A DNA stretch of 12,464 nucleotides, taken from the NCBI GenBank assembly GCA_002435585.1, contig DJDY01000201.1, positions 1 to 12,464 on the forward strand, read 5' to 3'. Under the pieces are notes generated by a model. It did no database searches. It had not been told where the DNA came from and saw only the letters and a program-made list of their open reading frames with translations. The stretch's first letter is position 1; every line of letters begins with the position of its first letter. Origin of the DNA: Lachnospira sp. UBA5912 (GTDB taxonomy: Bacteria; Bacillota; Clostridia; Lachnospirales; Lachnospiraceae). Both the position numbers and the translations under genes were made by a program. Of this stretch, positions 1 to 6,205 are shown in pieces.

Positions 1-152
1 ATGATAAATTCATCAAAGCCATAATATGAATATTCCTTCATAATATGCCATAGAATAGGCTTACCACCTATCTCAATCATTGGCTTTGGCTTAAATTGGC
101 TTTCTTCACTTATTCTTGTTCCAAAACCACCTGCTAAAAGTACTACTTTCAT
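1..152 (-). CDS. rfbF: Glucose-1-phosphate cytidylyltransferase, N-terminal part (runs off the window)
   Basis: Only the first 50 codons are present; the gene continues past base 1. The protein begins [18 protein letters not shown] and continues [18 protein letters not shown]. This is the nucleotide-binding signature of sugar nucleotidyltransferases (GGxGTR loop, then the [15 protein letters not shown] segment typical of RfbF). In this family the enzyme makes CDP-glucose from CTP and glucose-1-phosphate, the entry to CDP-3,6-dideoxysugars for surface polysaccharide. The ATG at 152-150 is preceded on the minus strand by a strong GGAGGAGT ribosome binding site at 155-162. A consensus minus-strand promoter lies at 343-371, giving a leader of roughly 185 bases. 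The family call is firm. Distinguishing RfbF from other nucleotidyltransferases rests on only 50 residues, though the [10 protein letters not shown] segment fits RfbF best. Confidence 0.85.
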   Translation of the reverse strand, partial: MKVVLLAGGFGTRISEESQFKPKPMIEIGGKPILWHIMKEYSYYGFDEFI

Positions 153-342
153 TTACTCCTCCGTATTATAGATTAAACTCTCATTAATGATGTGTATGAT
201 GAAGTATCCCCTGTACCCCTTTTATTTAATAATCATATATAATAACGTTATGATAATAATACAAAGCATACTCATATATGATGTTAAATAAAATAAAATA
301 TTCATTAACACTTTATCATATATTAATAAATATATCTAGAAA

Positions 343-371
343 ATTATACGCACACGAAATATAATTGTCAA
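343..371 (-). promoter_or_regulatory. Sigma-A-type promoter for rfbF (minus strand)
   Basis: On the minus strand a perfect TTGACA (371-366) is followed by a 17-base spacer and a perfect TATAAT (348-343). Both hexamers match consensus exactly. Transcription would start near 336 and run into rfbF at 152. No gene lies in between. Confidence 0.8.
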
Positions 372-378
372 GTTACTA

Positions 379-407
379 TTGACATTACAACATTTTTAAT
401 ATATAGT
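379..407 (+). promoter_or_regulatory. Sigma-A-type promoter reading rightward toward the Rpn gene
   Basis: TTGACA (379-384), a 17-base spacer and TATAGT (402-407) give a near-consensus plus-strand promoter. Transcription from about 414 would leave a leader of some 460 bases before the Rpn start at 875. No convincing ORF is seen in that leader. Its -35 faces the -35 of the minus-strand promoter with only 7 bases between them. Confidence 0.7.
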
Positions 408-768
408 ATCAATATACTTAATTAAGTCTTGAATACATATACTTGTTACACGAGAATTATATTTATAAACATTCTTATCATTCACATGTAACATATTATG
501 TATTTCTAATATTTCACACTGAATTCAGTATCAGACCAATACCCATATATACAATCAGGCAGCTACTATATTGGTTATATCATGTGTTAATATTTTGTAG
601 CATAATTTACTATCTATATTATTATTATGCCAAAAGACTTTATCTTATCGTGAGCTTTACTTTGCCCGTACATAACAGATATCGTTTTAACACACTTGTT
701 ATAATTGGCAGTAAATATGTTTAAGAATATTTCAAAAAATTTCTGAAAATGATATACTCTCAACTCAC

Positions 769-797
769 TTGTTATATGCCAAACTAGATGTTACAAT
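769..797 (+). promoter_or_regulatory. Candidate proximal promoter of the Rpn gene
   Basis: TTGTTA (769-774), a 17-base spacer and TACAAT (792-797) form a plausible sigma-A promoter. It would give a leader of about 70 bases to the ATG at 875. It matches consensus less well than the upstream promoter at 379-407, and in DNA this AT-rich a chance match is possible. Confidence 0.45.
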
Positions 798-856
798 ATA
801 TACATGTTATTTATTGTTTTCATAGCAGACCTGCCTGTTGTCAGATTTACTTAATA

Positions 857-864
857 CAAAAGGA
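857..864 (+). promoter_or_regulatory. Ribosome binding site that sets the Rpn start
   Basis: AAAAGGAG ends 10 bases before the ATG at 875. The same frame is open upstream to an ATG at 788, but that codon has no ribosome binding site and the extra residues do not resemble the family. The start is therefore placed at 875. Confidence 0.75.
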
Positions 865-874
865 GATTTTGCTT

Positions 875-1936
875 ATGAAACATAATGACAAAGATAATAA
901 TTATTACAACAAAAGCGCTGATAATAATAAAACAATTAAAAAAGATAGTAGCTCCTCTACTACAACCAAGCGATACAGTGACAATGTGTTCTGCCTGTTA
1001 TATTCTGATAAGAACAACTTGCTGGATTTATATAATGCGCTGAATAACTCATCTCATACTGATATTGATAATCTTACAATAACCACGCTGAAAGGCGGCG
1101 TATATATGAAGTATAAAAATGATGTTTCATTTGTATTCAGTTATGAGTTATATATGTTTGAGCAGCAGTCATCTATCAACTTCAATATGCCGTTAAGATT
1201 TTTTCATTACGGTTCTGAAGTCTATAGGGATATGTTTCCCAATAGTATGCTGCACAGAAGAAGTATGATTAAGATTCCTACACCGCATTTTATTACTTTC
1301 TATAATGGCAGGGAAAAGATGAAGGAACGTGTTAAAATTCTTAAGTTGTCGGATATGTTTGAACACCCTACAGACAATCCAGAACTTGAATTAATTGTTA
1401 CCGTAATCAATCTTAATCCAGATGAAGAAGCTGACTCTGCTACTGGCAGTGACTCTCACAATGATGACAGCTCTCACAGCAATAATCATAAAAATGTCAG
1501 CAATGTAAATGGATTATTTACAGATAACATTCTGAACCGCTGCCAGTCACTTAGGGACTATATGACATTTGTCAATAAAGTACGTCATAAGATGGATATA
1601 CTTGGCTTGAATGTGCGAACATCCGTTATCGAATCAGTTGATGAATGTATTAAAGAGGATATACTGTCGGACTTCTTTATAAAGCATAGAAATGAGGTGA
1701 TTGACGTGAGTATATTTGAATATGATGAAGAAGGTGTTATGGATGTGTTGCGTGAGGAGGCTCGTGAAGAAGCTCGTGAAGAAGCTCGTAAGGAGGCACT
1801 CACGGAAGGCCGTGACGAGGCAACCTTGAACGCAATCAAAAATATAATGGACAGCCTTCACGTATCTGTAGATAAGGCTATGGATATATTAAAAATTGAT
1901 ATTGAAAAGAGAGAGCAGTTTAAAAATCGCTTATAA
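875..1936 (+). CDS. Rpn family recombination-promoting nuclease / PD-(D/E)XK putative transposase
   Basis: This 353-residue protein belongs to the Rpn / PD-(D/E)XK nuclease-family 'transposase' group. Members are DNA endonucleases thought to promote RecA-independent recombination. The family core is clear: SDNVFCLLYSDKNNLLDLYNALNN (residues 35-58), VYMKYKNDVSF with the probable acidic residue D83, MFEQQSS with E96 as the ExQ-type second acidic residue, NMPLRF (104-109), and IPTPHFITFYNG (134-144). Two low-complexity stretches are unusual: an Asn/Lys/Ser/Thr-rich N-terminus (1-33) and a Ser/His/Asn/Asp-rich insert (about 183-213) in the middle of the fold. A charged REEA-type repeat (293-308) leads into the C-terminal helix, as is common in this family. 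Convergent with the broken STAND NTPase gene, it marks the region as accessory. Identification is by motif only; catalytic activity is inferred. Confidence 0.85.
   Translation: MKHNDKDNNYYNKSADNNKTIKKDSSSSTTTKRYSDNVFCLLYSDKNNLLDLYNALNNSSHTDIDNLTITTLKGGVYMKYKNDVSFVFSYELYMFEQQSSINFNMPLRFFHYGSEVYRDMFPNSMLHRRSMIKIPTPHFITFYNGREKMKERVKILKLSDMFEHPTDNPELELIVTVINLNPDEEADSATGSDSHNDDSSHSNNHKNVSNVNGLFTDNILNRCQSLRDYMTFVNKVRHKMDILGLNVRTSVIESVDECIKEDILSDFFIKHRNEVIDVSIFEYDEEGVMDVLREEAREEAREEARKEALTEGRDEATLNAIKNIMDSLHVSVDKAMDILKIDIEKREQFKNRL
1751..1798 (+). repeat. 12-base tandem repeat encoding REEA units
   Basis: Four successive 12-base units (CGTGA[G/A]GA[G/A]GCT and variants) encode REEA-REEA-REEA-RKEA, a charged probably helical or coiled segment near the Rpn C-terminus. 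Unit gain or loss would keep the reading frame. Confidence 0.75.
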
Positions 1937-1955
1937 GAATAATCCACATTAAGAA

Positions 1956-1986
1956 AGGCGGCAGATAAAATAATTATCTACCGCCT
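1956..1986 (-). terminator. Hairpin between convergent genes, probable terminator
   Basis: Arms AGGCGG-C-AGATAA (1956-1968) and TTATCT-A-CCGCCT (1974-1986) pair with a single C/A mismatch around a 5-base loop. On the minus strand the stem is followed by TTTCTTAATG, a weak U-tract, so it best terminates the STAND gene whose stop is at 2042. It may also end the Rpn transcript (stop at 1936) from the other side, where no U-tract follows. Confidence 0.6.
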
Positions 1987-2041
1987 CCGCTTATGACTTA
2001 TAAAGTTTTATATTCATATTGATACAGATATTTTATCATCC

Positions 2042-5000
2042 TCACCTCTCCATCATCTCCTCACTAATCCTTCTCACTGACCCGATTTGTCTTTCAAACA
2101 TTACATCCCACAGGTTCATACATTTCTGGGCTGTCTTTTTGCAGGATGTTATGCTGGAGTTAGAGGTTTCATCGTATAGTGTTATGATAAGCTCGGAGAT
2201 TGAAGTTGTTAAGCCCCACTGTTTTTGCAGTTCATCATTATCCATAGATAGAACATTTTCACATAATTCTATTATTATGTCTGAGTAATCCACAACCGAT
2301 ACGGCGCTTTCTATCAGGAAGTGCATAAATGAATCGACAATTCTTCTGCTAAGATTACTCTTTATTAATTCATTCAGGAATTGTCTGTCACGTTTTGCAT
2401 CTATATACTTGTCATAGAACATTTTTGATAGTGGAAATTCAACATCTATATCCGTATTCCTATAATCAAGTATAATCTTCTTGGCAGCTTCTCTGTATTT
2501 ATCAACTTCAAGATACATTATCGCCATATCCAGTATAGCTTTTACCTGTTCCTCATTTTTACCTGTCGATGTACTCATAATATCTGCGAATTCACCATAT
2601 CTTATATAGAATTCACATACAATATAACCTGCTACATCAGCCAGATTTTTATCATCCCACTCATAAGCCTTACCTATTATATCAATAACTCTTTTCTTGT
2701 ATTTAGGATAAAGATAAAATAATACATTCTTTGTTCCATAGAAGCTTAATGTTCGGATATCCCTTTCAAATATATATAATATTCTTTCTTCTGCCCACTG
2801 TCTGTTAATATTATATGCTGGCCATAAAGCATACAATACAGCATAACGCACTGCGGCATTATCATCCCTTACTGCTTTATCAATAATATCTGCAAATTCT
2901 TTGTATAATGATTTATTTTCTTCAAGAAGTTTTCCTATAGTTCTTACCGCTCTTCCTCTGACACAGTTAAGCGCATTACTCTGAAGCATATGGCAGCTTT
3001 TCATCTCCTTATCATCCTGACTTGTAACACAAGGCTTATCATTGTCAGGATTGTGATGATTTACTGCAATATTTTTTAGTTCACGAAGGACTTCTTCTGA
3101 CCATCTTACACTGCTTAATGTCTCAATTATTCCACAGAAATATGAAGCTCTCTGGCTTTCCATATTGCACGGATATTCCAGCAACATTCTTTCAACAATA
3201 CTGCTGTCTACATCCGAAAGCTGCTCTGACATATTTACACCCATAAATAATGCATCCACAAACGCCTGTGGAATGTCGTCTTTATGACTTAATACAAGCT
3301 CTATCATTTCTACAGGATTTTGCTTTACTTCCAGTTCAAAGTCCTGAATGAATTTGTCATACGAACTTTCTATAAAACCACCTTTAACAGCTATCCATTT
3401 AGAGTGATGTCTGTTTTTTAATTTCTCGTTAGTTATTATTCTTATCCATTGTTTTGCACCTATTTTCTTACCTGCTACAGGAGATTTTACCCAGCCTGAA
3501 TGGTCATTATCATTTACATAACAGGTTTTTACTGTATCAAACCGTCTGCAAAGAACTTGTATTAATTCTCTGCTCTTTTTACTTATTCTTTCTTCTGGCA
3601 GACAAGGTAATAGCTCATATTGCAGGTCACCCCAGTAGCTCCAGTAAACAGGGCATATTTCTTTATCCTGATTGTATTCTATTCTGTTTTTAAACATTTT
3701 CAGGGCATCTGGTGACACATAATAATATATTGTACTTTCTAGTCTGGCAAATGTTTCATCACTACATTCTGATGTATGTTTTAGCAGCACTTTTTTAACA
3801 AGTTCCAGCTCATTATCTGCGCCGCTCGTATAGTCAAATATATTATCATTAAAAGCAAGTGCAACTGCTGCCTTTTTCACAAGCTCCACACTTACTCTCT
3901 CAATATTTCCCATATATGCATGATTATATGACCAGTTACCATATTTGATATATCTGCCTTTCTCCTTAGAAAAGTGTATAATAAGCTCATCAATAATATA
4001 TTCTGCATTTTTTACAACATATTCATTCTCTGGACTTATCAAATCTTTCTCATAACGATACACTGTCCTTCCATGAAAATTTATCTTTCTCTTTAACCAG
4101 AAAGCTATAAGTCTTACCGTTCTTTTCTCAAATCGGGTCATCATATTTTTTATATCTATATAGACATCTTTTGCAAATTGTGGATAATGCTTATAAAACA
4201 TCATTCTAAGCTCAAACACAGCATCACTTTCCTGCGTTATATCATAATGGAAGCACCTCATAAACATCGCATCAATTTCTTTACTTACAAATGCGTGCTT
4301 TCTGATAAACCCGACTGCCTCCTCTGTAAGGTCGGGACTCATACTGATTAGCAGATTAAAAACAATCTCTTTTTTATCAGGAATATTATACCATTCCTTC
4401 ATAATTCCATTTGTAAGTAATATATCTATATAGTCTTTCCTGCCATATATTGTATTTCTGATAAGGTAACTTCCATACTCTTTGCTGTCGCAGTTATCAA
4501 TAACAAATGTTGTTATATTATCATCTGGATTATTTATCTGTCCTAATATTTCATAAAAAAGATACTTTATATAATATCTTATGTTATCCGAAGCAAGCAT
4601 ATTTCCGCCTACATCAATAAATTCTGCACTGTCAAACTCTAAAATATTCTGCAAAAACATCTGCACCTGATATCTTTTAGTCGGAGTCTGCCTGCTTTTA
4701 TCTCCAATAATCTCCTCTATTGATTCCCCTTCATAATATTTTTCCAGCATATTCTGTGATAAAAAGTAATCAAGTATCGACTGATGTACGAAACCGACTT
4801 TATTCCCCTGCACAACTATAAGTTCTGACGATATAAGATAATCAAGTGTTGATACATCTATTTTAAGTATTTGTTTTGGCACATATAAACGTCCCATTTT
4901 ATCAAGTCTGTTTACAATATCTGTTTTCACCTCAGAAACGGATTGCTCAGCTATACCATATAATCTGCTCTTCATACATATCTGTTCAAACCATTTATCT

Positions 5001-5350
5001 ATAAGGTGGCTTGTTGTCAGACAGCCATCATATGAACTCTCCTTATCCAGATGCTGCCATATATACAGATTACTAGGTATTTTCAATAGATTTTTCAGCC
5101 TGGCAGACATTTTATTATATTCACTGCCAACAACTTTCTTTACAGTATCTTCTTTAAAACAATCTACCTTTATTACTTTCCATTCATCATCCTGTGAGGC
5201 TTCTGCACCTGAATTACTCTGCTTTCTGAATAATCCCTTTATGTTGTTATCATTTTCAAGGTCATAGCTTCTGCATACAAATACTATTATTATTTTTTTA
5301 TCACGTATTTCGTTAAAGAATTTCACCTGTCTGATTAATTCCATACACAC
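2042..5350 (-). CDS. Detached C-terminal part of the STAND NTPase with helical-repeat sensor region
   Basis: This is the long open part of the broken gene: about 1,100 residues if begun at GTG 5350 or ATG 5344. Neither codon has a good ribosome binding site, and both lie downstream of Walker A and Walker B, so independent translation would give a protein without ATPase motifs. The frame itself stays open up to the TAG at 5645. From the N-terminus one sees the IIIVFVCRSYD sensor-like strand, a winged-helix-like stretch (IDVSTLDYLISSELIVV...FVHQSILDYFLSQ), then long alpha-helical sequence. Around residues 780-1000 there is a HEAT-like pattern (GRAVRTIGKLL, AAVRYAVLYALWPAY). In STAND defence proteins the repeat domain recognises the trigger. 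The ligand here cannot be predicted. The stop is TGA at 2044-2042. Confidence 0.55.
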   Translation of the reverse strand: MCMELIRQVKFFNEIRDKKIIIVFVCRSYDLENDNNIKGLFRKQSNSGAEASQDDEWKVIKVDCFKEDTVKKVVGSEYNKMSARLKNLLKIPSNLYIWQHLDKESSYDGCLTTSHLIDKWFEQICMKSRLYGIAEQSVSEVKTDIVNRLDKMGRLYVPKQILKIDVSTLDYLISSELIVVQGNKVGFVHQSILDYFLSQNMLEKYYEGESIEEIIGDKSRQTPTKRYQVQMFLQNILEFDSAEFIDVGGNMLASDNIRYYIKYLFYEILGQINNPDDNITTFVIDNCDSKEYGSYLIRNTIYGRKDYIDILLTNGIMKEWYNIPDKKEIVFNLLISMSPDLTEEAVGFIRKHAFVSKEIDAMFMRCFHYDITQESDAVFELRMMFYKHYPQFAKDVYIDIKNMMTRFEKRTVRLIAFWLKRKINFHGRTVYRYEKDLISPENEYVVKNAEYIIDELIIHFSKEKGRYIKYGNWSYNHAYMGNIERVSVELVKKAAVALAFNDNIFDYTSGADNELELVKKVLLKHTSECSDETFARLESTIYYYVSPDALKMFKNRIEYNQDKEICPVYWSYWGDLQYELLPCLPEERISKKSRELIQVLCRRFDTVKTCYVNDNDHSGWVKSPVAGKKIGAKQWIRIITNEKLKNRHHSKWIAVKGGFIESSYDKFIQDFELEVKQNPVEMIELVLSHKDDIPQAFVDALFMGVNMSEQLSDVDSSIVERMLLEYPCNMESQRASYFCGIIETLSSVRWSEEVLRELKNIAVNHHNPDNDKPCVTSQDDKEMKSCHMLQSNALNCVRGRAVRTIGKLLEENKSLYKEFADIIDKAVRDDNAAVRYAVLYALWPAYNINRQWAEERILYIFERDIRTLSFYGTKNVLFYLYPKYKKRVIDIIGKAYEWDDKNLADVAGYIVCEFYIRYGEFADIMSTSTGKNEEQVKAILDMAIMYLEVDKYREAAKKIILDYRNTDIDVEFPLSKMFYDKYIDAKRDRQFLNELIKSNLSRRIVDSFMHFLIESAVSVVDYSDIIIELCENVLSMDNDELQKQWGLTTSISELIITLYDETSNSSITSCKKTAQKCMNLWDVMFERQIGSVRRISEEMMER

Positions 5351-5657
5351 TGTTATAGCTTCTGCTGAATTAGCCTGTGTCCATCGGAGTGCATCTAACT
5401 GGTCAAGTATAATAACTGCTTTTTCATTCTGTGATACATTATGGATTGCATCAACTATAGAATTCTGAAATCCCAGTTCCTGACCCCATTTTTCACAGCT
5501 TTTATTAGGAATTCTTACATCAAGCTTTATCGCAATATGTACAATTCCCTTTTGTTCACAGTATTTAAGAACTGCCTCTGCACAGCCACTCTTACCACAG
5601 CCGGCACTTCCCGATATGATTATATGTTTATCAGCCTCTATAGCCTATATACATTCG

Positions 5658-6101
5658 TCAGCTTCTTTTATAAAATTTGTTGAATTCTGTGCTGCTTTTT
5701 GCTATCTGTATCTTATAAAAATCCTTTGCACTGCCACTTGTATTGAAAGCTCTTTTCTGCATATCATATAAAAATGTACATGCCAATGGACTTACAAGCG
5801 CAACTCTTCTCTCATTATCTCTGTTAAGCTGTTTTCTCCATGCTTCTAATATACCTCTTGCCTTAAGGTCTGACATATTCCAGCTTTCTTTACTTGCATT
5901 TCTTGACTTGCACTGCTGATGTTCCCTACATCCGGACATATCTGTTACAAGTATGTCTGTACCCTCTTCATCTTCCCCAAGTGCCTCTATCACAACACTG
6001 TAATTCACCTCATCAAGCACCTTAAGCAGCTCATATATCACACAGTTAATCTCATAACTATTCCCCTGTTTATCTGCTCTTCCACCTTTTTCTAATGGCA
6101 T
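5658..6101 (-). CDS. Detached nuclease-like N-terminal domain of the STAND protein (147 aa)
   Basis: This is the intact first frame of the broken gene. The ATG at 6101-6099 has an AGGAGAG ribosome binding site at 6106-6112. The sequence starts MPLEKGGRADKQGNSYE. It contains E39, then GTDILV with D49, then HQQCKSR with Q63 and K65. This D...QxK spacing is the restriction-endonuclease fold pattern seen in Cap4/Mrr-like effector domains. The WNMSDL and LVSP-type segments that follow are usual in the linker of such NTPases. The last residues (YKRS) are out of frame after the shift. As an isolated 147-residue protein it would lack its regulatory NTPase; whether it is made or folds is unknown. Nuclease identity is by motif pattern, and the exact subfamily (Cap4-like, DUF4297, Mrr) is not certain. 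Confidence 0.6.
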   Translation of the reverse strand: MPLEKGGRADKQGNSYEINCVIYELLKVLDEVNYSVVIEALGEDEEGTDILVTDMSGCREHQQCKSRNASKESWNMSDLKARGILEAWRKQLNRDNERRVALVSPLACTFLYDMQKRAFNTSGSAKDFYKIQIAKSSTEFNKFYKRS

Positions 6102-6147
6102 ACTTCTCTCCTATCTTCTATCACCTATCCTGTACATATTTTGCACA

Positions 6148-6197
6148 ATACCCACCAGTAAACTATGTATATTAGTACATAGGACACTGGTGGGTAT
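6148..6197. terminator. Long hairpin after hemZ, intrinsic-terminator-like on the plus strand
   Basis: Outer arms ATACCCACCAGT (6148-6159) and ACTGGTGGGTAT (6186-6197) are perfect 12-base complements. Inside them, across a 3x3 internal loop, CTATGTA (6163-6169) pairs with TACATAG (6176-6182). On the plus strand the stem is followed by A then T7 (6199-6205). On the minus strand, the direction of hemZ, it begins eight bases past the hemZ stop but is followed by TGTGC rather than a U-tract. It may act as a hemZ 3' end or bidirectional terminator. Confidence 0.6.
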
Positions 6198-6205
6198 ATT
6201 TTTTT

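Larger units (their letters stand above)
153..874. other. Gene-free AT-rich divergent intergenic region
   Basis: This stretch of about 720 bases separates rfbF (minus) from the Rpn gene (plus). It carries the two divergent promoters and a third candidate at 769-797. A 10-base perfect palindrome ATAACGTTAT (242-251) lies in the rfbF leader. The only sizeable reading frame (443-724, plus) starts with TTG, lacks a Shine-Dalgarno sequence and encodes an unrecognisable Tyr/Ile-rich peptide, so it is not called as a gene. I see no tRNA, rRNA or strong terminator here. Confidence 0.6.
2042..6101 (-). pseudogene. Broken nuclease-STAND NTPase, Avs-like (anti-phage type), frameshift plus nonsense codon
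   Basis: Read through, this locus encodes one protein of about 1,350 residues. It has an N-terminal restriction-endonuclease-like domain beginning GGRADK..GNSYE, then a P-loop GSAGCGKS (Walker A, 5609-5586), a Walker B-like IILDQLDALRW (5413-5381), and a sensor-like FVCRSYD (about 5280). A helical region and a long HEAT/ARM-like repeat C-terminus follow. This matches STAND/NACHT NTPases with nuclease effectors, such as Avs proteins that sense phage proteins. Two lesions interrupt it. The N-terminal frame ends at TGA 5660-5658, whereas homologous-looking sequence (IKEADECI) continues in the +1 frame from a T-run at 5675-5672. A TAG then stops that frame at 5647-5645, nine codons before the P-loop. 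TAG is the stop of both neighbouring genes (hemZ and the MBL hydrolase), so recoding is unlikely. The rest of the frame is open for over 1,100 codons, so the damage is recent or is sequencing error. Confidence 0.75.

Noticed and set aside
443..724. Plus-strand 93-codon open frame in the rfbF-Rpn gap
   Set aside because: It starts with TTG, has no ribosome binding site, has Tyr/Ile-rich composition expected from AT-rich non-coding DNA, and resembles no family I know.
788..874. Upstream extension of the Rpn gene to the ATG at 788
   Set aside because: The ATG at 875 has the AAAAGGAG site. The extra 29 residues resemble no Rpn N-terminus, and the 788 start overlaps the proximal promoter.
1585..1861. 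Minus-strand open frames over the REEA repeat
   Set aside because: They are Ser/Arg-rich antisense shadows of the repeat in the Rpn gene.
5645..5647. Recoding (readthrough) of the TAG to give a full STAND protein
   Set aside because: TAG ends hemZ and the MBL gene in the same window, and a frameshift would be needed as well, so readthrough alone cannot restore the protein.
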